Of a stretch of 64,000 bases of DNA, positions 9,051 through 20,837 are shown piece after piece. Source of the stretch: Fragilaria crotonensis (Eukaryota; Bacillariophyta; Fragilariophyceae; Fragilariales; Fragilariaceae); the NCBI GenBank assembly GCA_022925895.1, contig JAKSYS010000021.1:62001-126000 (forward strand). Direction: 5' to 3'. The position numbers and the translations under genes were made by a program. Every line of letters begins with the position of its first letter. Within the stretch, counting starts at the first letter, position 1. The notes under the pieces were generated by a model. It saw nothing but the letters and a program-made list of their open reading frames with translations, was not told the origin of the DNA and did no database searches.

Positions 9051-11671
9051 TTGACGAATCGTTTACTCCTATAAGTCGGCACCGTATCATCAAAAACCAT
9101 CGTTGAACGCGAGTGTGTCTTCAGGTATGCGAAGATATGGAAGGCCTGCTCGAGATGCCCTTGTCGTGCGGATACGAGGTACCGAGACAATATTGAAACA
9201 GGCATTAGGATATCAATCCTCCCGAGCTCACAGATCCACCGCAATATCCCGATTAACCCTTGGAAATAGTTCAACTGCTTGCTCCCTAATTCAGGGGAAA
9301 GGTCAAGATCCGGCCGATAACCACTTGCTAGTGGCGTCCTTACGTTTGGCATAAGCCTCATGTCGGCCTCTGAGAGCTCGCGCTCGACATCTTTGATCGC
9401 CTTCGCCACGTACGACGAAGATTCAAATGCCCACCTTACCTTGTCTGGGTCATCGCTATTCGGGATGCGAAACTTCTTCACGTTTGCCCCAAGATAGGTG
9501 TCCGGCTCCTTTATGCTTCCGGGTTTCAGCGTAAAGCGTTTCCCGAGCGCGTCCATGAAGACGTTCGGGTCGATTCCTTGGAACACAAGATCGTCCACAT
9601 ACGAGATCACGTATTCATAAATGTGGTCTCCGTTCGACTTTTTCGCGCTCCTCATCCAGAGATCGGGGTCGGCTTTTGACGAAATGAACCCAAGCTCTCG
9701 CAAGTTCATTGCAAGATAATCACGGAACGAACGTCCGCTCGAACGCAAACCATACAACGCCTTCGCAATGATAGCCTTTTTTCCATTATATTCGGGGCCA
9801 AGCTGATCTGTGAACTTTGTCCACACCTTCTCTTTGTTAGGCGCAGCTAAATAGGCGTTCTGAATGTCACATGAAAGGACGTCCAAGTCATTAAGCGCTG
9901 CCAAGAGAAAGAATAGTCTGACAGTATCTCTACTGACAACTGATGCGAATGTTTCCTCTTTCGTTGCTTCCGTCATGCTGCCTCTCGCGACCAACCTTGC
10001 CTTCCTGGTCAAGTCCATCTTGATATCGAAGACAAAATATGTTTCGACGAATTGGAATCCAGGTGGTACCTGCGCGTCGTCAGTCTTGAGGAATTCGAAA
10101 GCAGGAAAGACGTTTCGTATCTCCTTCTCAATCGCCTTTTCCCAGAAGTCTGTCCCCGTTCTCTTGTCAATCGCTAATGCTTGGGCTACACTCTTTGGAA
10201 GCTCGAGTCCATATTTGTGAGTTACCGACCAGTATTTGGTTTTCACCTTCTTCAGAAGCCTTTCCCGTTTCTTTAAAACGAAGGGCACCCACCATCGGAA
10301 TGCAGGTTCCTGCGTCAGCTTGTTCGCTACCGCGTAGTCCGCCACTTGTACCGGGTATGAGTCCTTTATGTCAGCAAGGGATACCCAGGTACTTGTGCCG
10401 TCTTTCCATTCGACTAACAGGCGCCATCCGCGAGTTGTACGCTTTGGTTTTGGGCCCGCCTTCGTCGAATAATAAGAATCTTCCTCGGATATCGCATCCG
10501 ATGTCTTCTTGTGATCGATAATTTCCTGCATCAACAGGAGTTGTCGACCATTCTCATCAATCTGAGAATAAATGCACTCGGCGATTAGGTTCGCCATATA
10601 AGTGTCTTCAGTCCCGTCCTCAAAACAAACGATGTATTCTCTCGTGTCAAGGATGGGATTCGGATTCGAGGATCCAATTGGCTTGCCGTCGCTATCACGT
10701 TTCCGACTTTTGACGGTGCCACGAAGCATTTCACCTCCCCTATCGGTGACGATCTGAGCGCTCAAGTATTTATCGAAAGCCTCGGGTGTGTATTCATCAG
10801 CGTCGGCCCGAAGCTTTGCAGCCTCATGTTCGTCAGCGTCATTCACATCCCCGAGTATCTCAACTTGTGGGAGCACATCATTACCTAGCTCCGCAAACAC
10901 CTCGTCGTTAGTCCGATCGTTTCCGATCTTTTCGTCAATCGACTTCAGCAACTCCTCGATATCCTCTCGCATGTCGGCCTTCTCTTCCGGGGTCAGGGAC
11001 CAAACTGTACTTCTCACGATAGGTTTGGCAGATTTTGGAAGGAGGAACACGGCGTCCCCTCCGCCATAGTCTTCTGCTGGCCCAAGCCAGCATGCCAATT
11101 TCCTCTCGTTGTCGCTATCAAGAAAAGCCACGACTTCATACCAGCCGTGCATGATGTACAGAGAGATGTCTGGCGTCCAACCGTGTACCTGTTCAAAGGC
11201 GCTCCTGCCATTCAGGTCCGGATGTGAACCAGCAACAAAGGATCGGATCCTCGCGCATAAGTTCACCAAATAGTTCCAAAGCCGCCTCGGCGATTTCATT
11301 TTATCCTGTAACCTCCGTACCATCCTTTTTAATTCCCTTATGTCCAACTCAGCCTTGTTCTGGAATGGCGAATGGGGTTCGGTATACTTCGGATCGATTG
11401 AGTATTTCCGGATCCGTTTCTTCCATTCCCGCCACCCCTCCATTGTCGTGTCGTTGTCGCAAAGCAATGTCTCAGGAATTCCAACCTTTTTAACGAAATC
11501 GTCGAGCGCATAAATTGATTCGTTCTTCCTCTCCATCGGGTATACCTTCGCGAATCCACGGCCGTTTCCAATCACGTGGGCGTACCTTTGGGACTCCAGA
11601 GAAAGCACCTTGGGCTCCATTATGTCCGCATAAAACATCCCACCCATTCGCGGATAGCGTAGGTGCGCCAT
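8966..11671 (-). pseudogene. Element C integrase, chromo-like module and reverse transcriptase
   Basis: A 901-codon frame. Integrase: Asp16 (FYADIME), Asp72 (LLCDNDTT) and Glu108 (NKAELDIREL) form the DDE triad. A chromo-like module (RGWRLLVEWKDGTSTWVSL ... VQVADYAV) lies between integrase and RT. RT: SCDIQNAYLAAP with the first Asp, KALYGLRSSGRSFRDY, then the YVDD box (ISYVDDLVF) around residue 690. The frame ends at a premature stop after PQPRGKRYV where RNase H continues in another frame. The upstream join to the protease frame needs a -1 shift near 11670. Confidence 0.9.
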
Positions 11672-12611
11672 TTGCGTTTTGAATCGCCGCGTTGCTGGGT
11701 TTGGTATGGATCGAACCCCTTTTTTGTGTCGTCACATTAAGGGTTTTCTTCGCTGTCTCGATCCCAACCAACCATCGCTTGGCGACATTCTCGGGTGTCA
11801 CTTCCGAAGTCACATCACCGGTTCGAATTGCATACACCTTTGTATCCGCTTCGTACGTTGTCAGTGCGGCGACACGTCTCAGTATAGGGTCGTTGTCGAG
11901 CGTTCCGACTTCGTTCGCGGTCTCGATCTCAAACAAAGATTGTGTAGCTTCGAGGGTTCTTATGCAACTTTTGATTCTATGTTTATCGGACTTGGATCTG
12001 AGGACTTTTAAGCGCCGAGCTCGTAAAGTTGAAATTGTAGAATCGTCCGTCTTGGAATCCTCCTCCACGAGCGAGAGCGCGAAGTTACTAGGAATCCATT
12101 CGACGTCAGACGTCAGTTCGACATGGAGTGCGACATCGTCGAGTTCGGCTTGTGTCGGCAGTCGCGTGGTAAAACCAGCAATAACGCCTTCGAGGTCAAA
12201 AGGAATGGTCAAGGGCTCAGAGGGTACATGAAGACCGAAGATCGAGTCGGGGGCATACTGTCTATGTCGTTCGTCGACATGCACATCATTGTCTCGTAAT
12301 TGGTTCGGAGAGAGGAGGGAGAAGCTTAGTGATTCACCGAAGAAAAGTGCCTCATTGATAATCAGAACAAATGTGGCGTTAGAAGTTGGACAGTCATATG
12401 CCGTTGCCACTGTTGCGATTGGTACCGTCTTTGATGGGTAATCAGGCGAGTACGCTTCAACCGTCGCGTTTCGCCCCGAGTATTCCAAGACGACGCAGTT
12501 GCCTCCAGCGACGCATGTGTCGGCGTGAGAATCCATTTCACACCTTCCCGCGCGATGGTCGCCTTTAGTGATCGCGTCATAGTCTACGGCATACACAGCC
12601 CTTGATACCAT
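11490..12611 (-). pseudogene. Element C protease and GAG-pre-integrase region
   Basis: Residues 26-33 read MDSHADTC: the retropepsin-like catalytic Asp27 sits in D-S-H-A instead of D-S/T-G-A, exactly as in element E. A downstream NQLR motif (LLSPNQLRDNDVHV) and the RWLVGIETAKKTLNVTTQ segment match the E pol protein. This frame is continuous upstream, through ATG at 12611, with the in-frame UGA at 12630 that ends gag. It is cut from the integrase frame by a shift near 11670; the last residues to 11490 are shadow. Confidence 0.85.
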
Positions 12612-12632
12612 CGCGACAGTGTGTTCATGTCA

Positions 12633-14018
12633 GGCACTGTCCTTCTTCGCCTTCTTCTTATTGTGCGCACCGCGGCCGAATTCTTTTCCGGCAGCGTCGT
12701 CAGCGCTCGAATCGTCTTCGTCCTCGTCACTCGTCCTTCTCCTTTTTCTTATCCACCTCCTTTAGCACATCTTTAATCTGCTTCTTAAGGGCTGCCACTG
12801 ACCTCTTCTTCCCTTCGATTTCTTGCCGTCCTTATCCTTATTCCATGTTCTGAGCTGATCTTGCTGCTCTTGGGTGAGGAGGCGATAGATCTTCGGGGAT
12901 ACCACTTGTTCTCCAACTTAAAGTTCTTTGGAAGTTTCCTCCTTTTCCCTTCTGGTCGGATTTTCTCCGCCGCTCTTCAATCCAGAGATGTTCCGCTCCT
13001 TACTCTTCTCAAGGGTAGCTCGATTTTCGACTGTCGTGGATAAGTACTGCTGACAGAGCTGAAAGTCATTCAACAGCTTCACATCGCCCAGCACAACCGA
13101 AACGGCCGATTCCAATTTTGGATCGGTAATACCCTTTAAGAAATCTGCAACCTTTTTAGATTCCGGGACGGCCTCTGAGGGATCGCAATCAAGAATCTCG
13201 TTATGAGCTGTCTGATGGGTATTGATGAAGTCCTGGAATTTGTATTGGCGACGTGAACCCGAGTAAACGGCGTTGGAGATTGACGCATACGCTTTGTTCT
13301 TGCGCGTAATCTTTGATGCCGTTCCCTCGCACTGTGTCTTTAAAGCCAAGTACGCCCTCCTCCCATCTTGAGACCTCTCGAATTTCTTAATGTACGACCA
13401 TCCCTCACCGTTAACAGTAAACGACTTTAACTCGCGATAGAATCGGGGGTTATCGATGTCGTAATGCCTCCCCCGGAAAATAGTCGCCTCAATAAGGTAT
13501 TCGGTTGGTGTACCGAAGTTTGCGGGAATCAGGGGTTCATCTGGATTATCTCTCTCATTTCTAGCCAAGTAGATAAGAGGGATCTTTGCGGCACCCACGA
13601 TCTGACGGAGGTAGTTCTGGAACGATTCGTTCCAGAGAGCCCACCCGGTAAGCTTTTTCAAAGCGTCCGGCTTCGATGCATCCTCATCCTTGGCGGCGTC
13701 TTTAAGCTCATTGTACTCCTGACATTTTGCCGTGAAGATCGCGACGTCTTCACCTGTGAAGTCATCAGCGTCTGCATCAAGTCCGGTGCGCTTCCTTTCA
13801 TCTGCCCAGAAACGAAGTCCCTTCAAATTCTTTAACGCCATGAATGGCATGTTGATTTGGGCCATGTTCCTAGGTGGATTCCTCGCGACCGAAGTCGCCA
13901 TCGAGTTCAACTCCGACTCTGTTGCAAGCAACAAGTCGTCTGGTGAGTTAAATCCTTGGCTTATAAGGTATCGGATGGTTTGGGCATTGAAGCCACAGAG
14001 CTCGAGGGCATTCTCCAT
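12633..14018 (-). pseudogene. Element C gag
   Basis: Starts at ATG 14018 (MENALELCGFNAQTIRYL) about 410 bases after the 5' LTR. The 366-codon open part resembles the Gag of element E (N-terminal DALLLATESEL-like helix region; LTGWALWNESFQNYLRQIVGA aligning with PEWEPAFVNYLSTIPGV). A UAA at 12918 interrupts it. Beyond it, after one more shift, the conserved C-terminus reappears (DDSSADDAAGKEFGRG, HNKKKAKKDSA) and ends in UGA at 12630-12632. Gag would form the particle. No CCHC zinc knuckle is visible. Confidence 0.8.
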
Positions 14019-14429
14019 TGTGGTTAGTGGTCAAATAGCGCAAAAGCTCAAAAGTCGAAGAAGTGTGCAAACAAACAAGGTATAGTGAGAGAGAAGCGAA
14101 TCTTATAAATGTCGATTTATATGTGACAACGGACGTGAAGATCATGTGACTTGCCATTCTTAGAAGAAGAGTCACCTCAAGCCGGTTTCTTATTGGCTGT
14201 TATTGGTGTATTCGATATATGCCTTATATGATGCCCAAAAATTAGTGGGGCATATGATAGGCAATCGAGTCCTTTCGAGTTACTTTACTCGTCTGAATCA
14301 AATCTCAACAATCCTGCTCAAGATCGGATCCATCATATTGACCATGATGGACCAATCGGTCGTAGTTCTTCAATCACAAACGACCAGATAGCGCCATCTT
14401 TATCCATTGAGCTGTTGGGTCTGATAAAC
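14019..14429 (-). promoter_or_regulatory. Element C leader with primer-binding site
   Basis: Immediately inside the 5' LTR the minus strand reads GTTTATCAGACCCAACAGC. The first 14 bases are shared with element E (45091-45104), so this is probably the primer-binding site. The complement TGGGTCTGATAAAC resembles a tRNA anticodon arm rather than a 3' acceptor end, as in Drosophila copia. The rest is untranslated leader. Confidence 0.55.
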
Positions 14430-14617
14430 TGTTAATTCCACGTGATGATCAAATATTGATAAGCATGTCAAAGATATCTATAGTTAAACCGACCAATCAC
14501 TGGAATGTGTGCACCTTTCCTGACCTCCGTAGTTTATACTGTCGTTCGTACTACTGTCCAATAATCATATTGTCGTACCGATGCCCATATACCAATACGC
14601 CACATGTGATATTAACA
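14430..14617 (-). repeat. Element C 5' LTR (188 bp)
   Basis: Direct copy of the LTR at 8134-8321, apparently without differences. As the upstream LTR of a minus-strand element it should hold the promoter; no unambiguous TATA box was assigned. Confidence 0.9.
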
Positions 14618-14718
14618 TTGGCACTAAACACTGGCGCGAATCATCCCAGCGCCTACCTACAATCCCATCTGTCCCAATGATTGACAATGAAGCAACTGTT
14701 CAAATTGCCAAGAATGGG
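14618..14718 (+). pseudogene. Element D, right part: RNase H fragment
   Basis: Continues the RNase H reading interrupted at 8133 (LGTKHWRESSQRLP, VPMIDNEATVQIAKNG) and aligns with 43735-43830 of element G. Similarity ends abruptly near 14718, so D is truncated on the right. Confidence 0.75.
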
Positions 14719-15432
14719 TCTACAGGATTTTGTACACCTGTGTTTGCCAGACATCGCACACCTTATGGTAAACACGCACGGGACGATTCGCCTGTTCCAC
14801 CATTTTCACCACGACGCAGACGACGGGCTAAACGACGGAACGAACGCCTTATGGGCACTACTAGGCGGCAGCGGAATTGCAGCCGCCATGGCGGTTGACT
14901 ATTTGATGGCCTCTATTTTGTTATGAATTCGATAAATTTGGTATAATCTAGCTTTAATTTAGCCAGATATTGAACATAGATGGTCTAAATGCAACATAAC
15001 TAGTGGTAATACACATATAGTGTGCAGATTCTCAATTTCTATCTTTGTTATGACAAACTTTGCATAATTCACATGTTTGTTACTCATTTTTTAATATTTA
15101 GACACACCATGTCCATTTATATATCTAATTTTGAATGATGTTTCTTCACAATACTGTGTCAGAATACCATTTTTGGTTGTTTTTTAATCCACTTTTGCTT
15201 TCCACCTTAAGCAAAAAAATACTTTGTTTTTTGTAATCCGCTTTTTGACTTTGATAATGGGCAATCAAAAAGCATTTGTCGAAATCGAAACCATTGAATT
15301 TCCAACATACATTTTCCATCGCTCGGCTTTGTCGTTTTGTTTTGGCGTAGCAAAAACTTCCCTTTGTTTATTTCTTGATACAAAACAGTTAATTATCATC
15401 ATCACCCTTCTTGTCGGTCAACAACAAGTTGT
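14719..15432. other. Unassigned stretch between element D and the Plavaka transposase
   Basis: 14719-14926 is moderately GC-rich and open on the plus strand (HHFHHDADDGLNDGTNALWALL and a hydrophobic tail), but I recognise no family. 14930-15400 is AT-rich with no convincing gene. CACTACTAGGCGGC near 14856 could be a CACTA-type terminus of the following transposon, but I found no matching inverted copy on the right side. Confidence 0.3.
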
Positions 15433-18400
15433 ATGTCTTCGCGTTCTTGCACTCCAGCCCATTTGGTTTGTTGTTTGGGTTGCCATAAAACTTTCAAGAG
15501 ACTTTCCACTCACATATCTCAGAACGAGGGGTGTCGCGCTCATTATACATCCACGGCGTCCAATTGGAAGTCAACTACTGTGCAGATTGGACATGAGAAC
15601 GAGACAACTGATGTCCACCAGCCAAGAAACAATTCAGCAAATTTCCACAACGAAGAAAGAGCACAAGGTAGTATTACTGCTGCCCATGGTTTGATACAAA
15701 CGTCATCATCTTTTCCAAATAGAGGGAAGGGCACCGCTGCTGAAGGAAACATATTCATTGACAATGCTGTAGATGAAATGGCTGACATCGATGACAACAA
15801 ATTATGTGCATTTGATGACGTGCTTCCATGTGAGGAGGCAGCGGATAACAATCACAGCAATCATCCAGAAGGTGCTCCCGATAGGCGCCTTCTGGATTTG
15901 TACCAAGAAATGCAGGAATTGCAATCAAATCTGCTGGGTCTTGACAGGTTTTCTGTTGAAGAAAAGGTTCATATAGAATTACTGAATGTACTAAAGGAGT
16001 TAAGGGCCCCGATGAAGGCATTCACCCATATTCTGAATTGGGCAGCAAAAGCAAACAACAAGGGTCATTTTTTTTAAAGTGGACTGCCAACCATCTTGGG
16101 AGAAAGTTGTGCAAAACTTGAACTGTCGGTACAACATGAAGGGATTAACCCCAAAGGAGATGCTGCTATACCTTCCGTATTCAAGGAGGGTAGTGCCAAT
16201 GATTTATTTTGATGCGCGGCAAGTCTTCTCATCCCTTCTTTCTTGTCCTTTGCTGAACCGCAATGAAAACTACTTGTTTGATTCTCCGGCAAAGGACCCC
16301 TTTGTTGCTCCTTCGAAGTCGACTCACATTGGTGATATCAACACCGGCCGTTGTTACCGTAAGACTTATGATGCGCTTGTTAAAAAAAGGATGTTGACAT
16401 GATTTTACCAGCAATAATGGCCATGGACAAGACGCAGGTTGACACCTACGGGCGGCTTCAGATGGAACCCATGACCATCTCTCATGGCCTTACAAACACA
16501 GCGTTCGCTCGAAGCATACAGCAATGCGAATTCTTGGTTACATTTGTCATAGCCCAGCTCCAAACAGGGTGCTGTTATTGTCAGTGCCCCACCAACAGAC
16601 CACCCTCCTGGCACTGTTATTGGTCGCATTCCCCTGAAGCCAATCCCAGATGTTACGTGGTCAACATACCTTCTTAATGAGATGCACATGCAGATAGAAT
16701 TCATCCTGGAAGAATCGGGATTCCTCGACTTGCAACACAATGGATTCCATTGGATGCTACATTACAACAACAAAATCTTTCCTATCGTGCATCATCCTTA
16801 CGTTCCCTTCATCATTGGCGATACCGAAGGTCACAATCGCCTCTGTGGGCATTATACTGCCCGTTTCTCAAAGATCAAGCAACTTTGTTATGCCTGCGAA
16901 TGCCCAACTCTTGAATCAGGGTACTCGAAGGCAAAGTATTGTCATCGGAAACCCGCAGTTATCAATAGGTTAGTGAGGTCTGGAAACGTGCGGGGACTCC
17001 AAGGGATGTCTCAGAATTATCTGAGCAATGGCTTTAACAAGGTTTGCTTTGGCCTTCACAATGACAGGGGGATATTTGGCACGTGATCACTGGATGTCTG
17101 TTGGTCAAGTTGTTTGCACTCCATACAACGGAGTTCAGGCGGATATTCGCACCGCCCAGTCTGAAGAAGAAGCCAAAAAAGAAGCCAACAAAAAAGTCAA
17201 TGAAGGCTTCCATGGACACGGACATGATCACCGTTGATGAGCGGAAATTTTACCATGAGGATCACATCTCCGATTGGATATTGGTCGTGTCGTCACTCCT
17301 CCAGTGGCACCAGTGGATAAAGCAACCCACGATACAAAGGCATTAAGTCGCAAGGTCACAGTACGCTCTGCAATGGCTCATGCATTTGGTTGCAGATGTG
17401 GCGCCCAGGCCCAAAAAAATGGGGAACAACACAATCAAAACTCATTTGGTGCTGCACTTATGTGAGGATATATTGGACCACGGTGTTCCTGATAACGTAA
17501 ACAGCGTGTACGCAGAGTCTTCCCACATACCAATGTCAAAGCTAACATCTCGCAACACACAGAAAAGGGCGAAAACTTTCACAAAGCAAGCTGCAGAGCG
17601 CCTTGTAGAGAACCTTGCCATATCATTGGCATGGTGCGATATGGAATGTGATGTTTGCTCAGAGACCATTGGAGGACCCCCTCAAGAACAAGAAGCAGGC
17701 ACTGGAAAGCTCAACGCTGTCGGGCAGAAGATTCACCATCTCATGGAGCGCTGGTGACGTGCACCCAGTTTTGTCGTGGAATCGCAAGTATGTGAAAGAT
17801 AATCCAAGAGGTGACACTTTGTTGCCTAGTGCGATGCAGTATCTCGCTCAGTACTGCTTGCCGCACATTGTGGACGGTAAGCTTCCGTGTCACACAGAAT
17901 ATATCTGCAGTGAAGGACAGAAGTACAGAGCTCATCCGAACATTTATGATGGCAAAGCTTGGCATGACCACGCAATGGTCACCTGGCATGGTTATGAATA
18001 TCCTCTGCCAGCGCTCATCCACACTTTTGTTGACCTTTGCGGTCTTCCCCCCAGAGAAAGGATTATCCTCCGAGAAACAGGCAGCCACCCATCAACGCTG
18101 GAGTATACGCACTCATACATTCCTTTGATGCCATGAATGAGAAAGCAACAAGAAGGCCCTCAAATGTCATGATAGGGCGGTACAAGCTTCGTTGCAACAA
18201 CCAGGATGGTACCCCAACCTTGTACCTGGTTGGGGTACACAACCTTGTTGCACCAACAATAGGAATTCGTGACATGGACTCCGGAGCTTCTCGCAATGAT
18301 GATCATTTCTTGTTTCTGTTCCGAAGAAAAGAAGAGTGGGCGTTGTCGTGGGACTCTATGATCGGGAGCTGCTACACTTCCAGAGATTCACCATCCATTG

Positions 18401-18738
18401 AAGAAGCTTACGAGGTAGCTGCTGTCGATGACGATGACGATGACAACGACGATGATGATTACAACAACGAAGACGACGACAACAATGACGACGACAATGA
18501 TGACGACAACAACGATGATGAAGATGACAACGACAACAAGGATGGCGACGACAACGAGGATGGTGATGACAGCAATGGCGATGGCAGCAATGGCGATGGC
18601 AGCGATGGCAATGGCAGCGATGACAACGGCGGTGATGGCGATGGCAGCGATGGTGAAGTTCGTGATGATGTCAGCAGGAGGGAGGATCATGCTACACTGC
18701 AACCAAGAAGGAAGAAGCACCGAAGGCAGGTTCTGTAA
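15433..18738 (+). pseudogene. Plavaka-type (CACTA superfamily) transposase, multiply frameshifted
   Basis: Segments in three frames follow the order of Plavaka transposases. 15433-16077 has an N-terminal C-x2-C...H...C zinc-finger-like motif (CCLGCHKTFKRLSTHI). 16079-16402 has PYSRRVVPMIYFDARQVFSS. 16399-16520 has IMAMDKTQVDTYGRLQMEP. 16682-17086 has the signature VPFIIGDTEGHNRLCGHY with YACECPTLESGY and NKVCFGLHNDRGIFG. 17615-18136 has YRAHPNIYDGKAWHDHAMV and LPALIHTFVDLCGLPP. 18037-18738 ends the protein. The acidic transposase residues are probably DKTQVD and GDTEGHN, but several shifts and stops (16077, 16402, 16520-16680, 17086-17600) make it a dead copy. The family call is by motif memory. 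Confidence 0.75.
18424..18660 (+). repeat. GAY-codon low-complexity tract, Asp/Asn-rich then Gly/Ser/Asp-rich tail
   Basis: About 80 codons of GAT/GAC with AAC/AAT, then GGC/GAT/AGC repeats, in frame with the transposase C-terminus. It would give a strongly acidic tail (D-D-D-N-D-D runs) followed by D-G-S-N-G motifs, just before a basic end (RRKKHRR). Trinucleotide expansion is the likely origin. Confidence 0.85.
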
Positions 18739-19630
18739 GCTAGTATCCATATACCAGTACTAGCTAGCTACTTGTTGTAGAGCACCACAATATCACCACT
18801 GTTTTCTCCTTGGAGTTCTGTACACTCCACCAACATCTAGGTCCCCGGCTGTAATCGGCACGTGTATCATTCCAAAATTTCCTTGAGGGTATCTACACAT
18901 CCTCAACCTCATTCTGTGAGTTCATGTCTGTGATTGATGGTTCTAACAATACAAACAACATGAAATGACTGGCTTCTATTTTCAATAATCTGTTGTGAAT
19001 ATTTCCATTAGATAAAAAGCTAACTTGCTTGGAAGTCCTGGTTGTGGAGACAGAGTTATAAAGGTTTATTCGAGGTGATGGGGCGACAAATAAGGGCTCT
19101 GAAACGACAAATTAGTTAAAATAAATTAGTAGGAGTGTTATATTTTGCGATAGACTAATTGTGAGATGTATAAAACATGCAGGAAATGAAATTGGAACGA
19201 CCGAATGAGAGCCCTGAAGCTGCACTTTCCTTGTTCTTTCTGTTCTCTGGTTGTTCCTTGATTGTTCTTTGTTAGTTCTTCAGAATCCCTTGGTAGAATG
19301 ATTTGTTGAAAGATACTGAATCCCAGATAAATATAATGAAATATAAAGCATGTAAATGTAGATTTGATGATGCACCAGTTTGTGTTCTCTTTTGAGGTTG
19401 GCTGGTGATTGTGCTTCCCATTTATGTGTCCGCGGAACATTCGACAATGACCGAAGAACAATGACTCAAACACTTACGAGAACGCGAACGAGAAGCGTGA
19501 CTCAATCGTGCAAAAGAGAACCAAACCGTGACTCACAGAAACTTTGGTTGACAAACGGACGGAAGGAGAGGTAGAGTATGATCCACGACGGTAGACGCCC
19601 ATACTGTAGCTTTTCTTTTAAGTTACCGCC
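18739..19630. other. Non-coding stretch
   Basis: AT-rich, no coding segment longer than about 110 codons and none with recognisable features. It probably contains the 3' end of the Plavaka-type element, but no terminal inverted repeat was identified. Confidence 0.4.
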
Positions 19631-19634
19631 GGGT

Positions 19635-19696
19635 ACTGGAATATTTTGTTCCAGTAGCCCCGCGGAGAGTTACTGACCGTCGAATATTTTGTTCGA
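19635..19696 (+). repeat. Two tandem hairpins with covarying stems
   Basis: 19635-19655 folds as ACTGGAA / TTCCAGT around loop TATTTTG. 19680-19696 folds as TCGAA / TTCGA around the same loop. Both are followed by AGTAGCCCCGCGGA-like sequence. The stem differs at matching positions (TGGAA/TTCCA versus TCGAA/TTCGA) so pairing is kept. A third partial copy (CACTGGAATATTC) lies near 19765. Confidence 0.6.
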
Positions 19697-19839
19697 GTAG
19701 CCCCGCGGAAACGGAGGACTGGCCGTGGACCGCGGACCCTCAGAAACAGCGTGACCGCGGGGCACTGGAATATTCACACACAATGCAGTGTGTAAATTGG
19801 TGATTGTTGCATCCTCAGAAGGTCCGTCTCAATCACAAA

Positions 19840-20836
19840 TGTTCTGCCTTGTCCTTGTCTAATCATGAGTTCTTTCAGATTTCTAATTGGGCTTCTGGGA
19901 GTGAAGTTACATCATGAAATGTGAGCCTGATTCAACTTTCGAGTAAAAACTCGAAAAATATCATCCAGATGATTGATTTCATTGTGAAGGGGCTGCTTTG
20001 GTTCAGAAACCTTCTGTGCAACATTCTTTGTGTTATTCTTGTCTCAAGGTCCGTCATTTCAGAATGGAACGAGGACGATTTTCCGTGAAGTTATATTATG
20101 AAATGTGAGTCTGATTCAAAAGCACGACTGAAATCGCGAAAATATATTTTGAGATGGCTGAAATCATTGTGAAGGGGTTGCTTTGGTTCGGAAACCTTCT
20201 GTGCAACATTCTTTGTGTTATTCTTGTCTCAAGGTCTGTCATTTCAGAATCAAACGAGGACGATTTTTCGTGAAGTTACATTATGATATGTGAGTCTGAT
20301 TCAAAAGCACGACTGAAATTGCGAAAATATATTTTGAGATGGTTGAAATCATTGTGAAGGGGTTGCTTTGGTTCGGAAACCTTCTGTGCAACATTCTTTG
20401 TGTTATTCTTGTCTCAAGGTCTGTCATTTCAGAATCAAACGAGGACGATTTTTCGTGAAGTTATATTATGAAATGTGAGTCTGATTCAAAATCACGACTG
20501 AAATCGAGAAAACATATTTTGAGATGGTTGAAATCATTGTGAAGGGGTTGCTTTGGTTCAGAAACCTTCTGTGCAACATTCTTTGTGTTATTCTTGTCTC
20601 AAGGTCTGTCATTTCAGAATCGAACGAGGACAATTTTTCGTGAAGTTACATTATGAAATGTGAGTCTGATTCAAAATCACGACTGAAATCGCAAGAATAT
20701 ATTTTGAGATGGTTGAAATCATTGTGAAGGGGTTGCTTTGGTTCGGAAACCTTCTGTGCAACATTCTTTGTGTTATTCTTGTCTCAAGGTCTGTCATTTC
20801 AGAATCGAACGAGGACGATTTTCCGTGAAGTTACAT
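19840..20836 (+). repeat. 185-bp tandem repeat, five copies plus a partial one
   Basis: The landmark GTGAAGTTA recurs at 19901, 20085, 20270, 20455, 20640 and 20825: periods of 184, 185, 185, 185 and 185 bases. Each unit contains GGGGTTGCTTTGGTTC, CTTCTGTGCAACATTC and GAGTCTGATTCAAAA. The first unit is the most diverged and the inner units differ by a few bases, so this is a true satellite array. No open frame spans it. Confidence 0.93.
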
Positions 20837-20837
20837 T

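Larger units (their letters stand above)
8134..14617 (-). mobile_element. Element C: complete copia retrotransposon (6484 bp) with matching LTRs
   Basis: Two direct 188-bp LTRs flank a minus-strand gag-pol. Starting from the 14430-14617 LTR the order is primer-binding-like GTTTATCAGACCCA, 0.4-kb leader, gag, an in-frame UGA (12630-12632), protease, integrase, chromo-like module, RT, RNase H, purine tract. It interrupts the RNase H of element D. The coding part has an in-frame UAA at 12918 and single-base shifts near 12800, 11670, 8975 and 8875. With matching LTRs, some of these may be sequencing errors rather than decay. Confidence 0.92.

Noticed and set aside
18388-18750. Minus-strand frame rich in Ile/Val/Ala, looking like a membrane protein
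   Set aside because: It is the antisense of the GAT/GAC repeat tract of the transposase tail.
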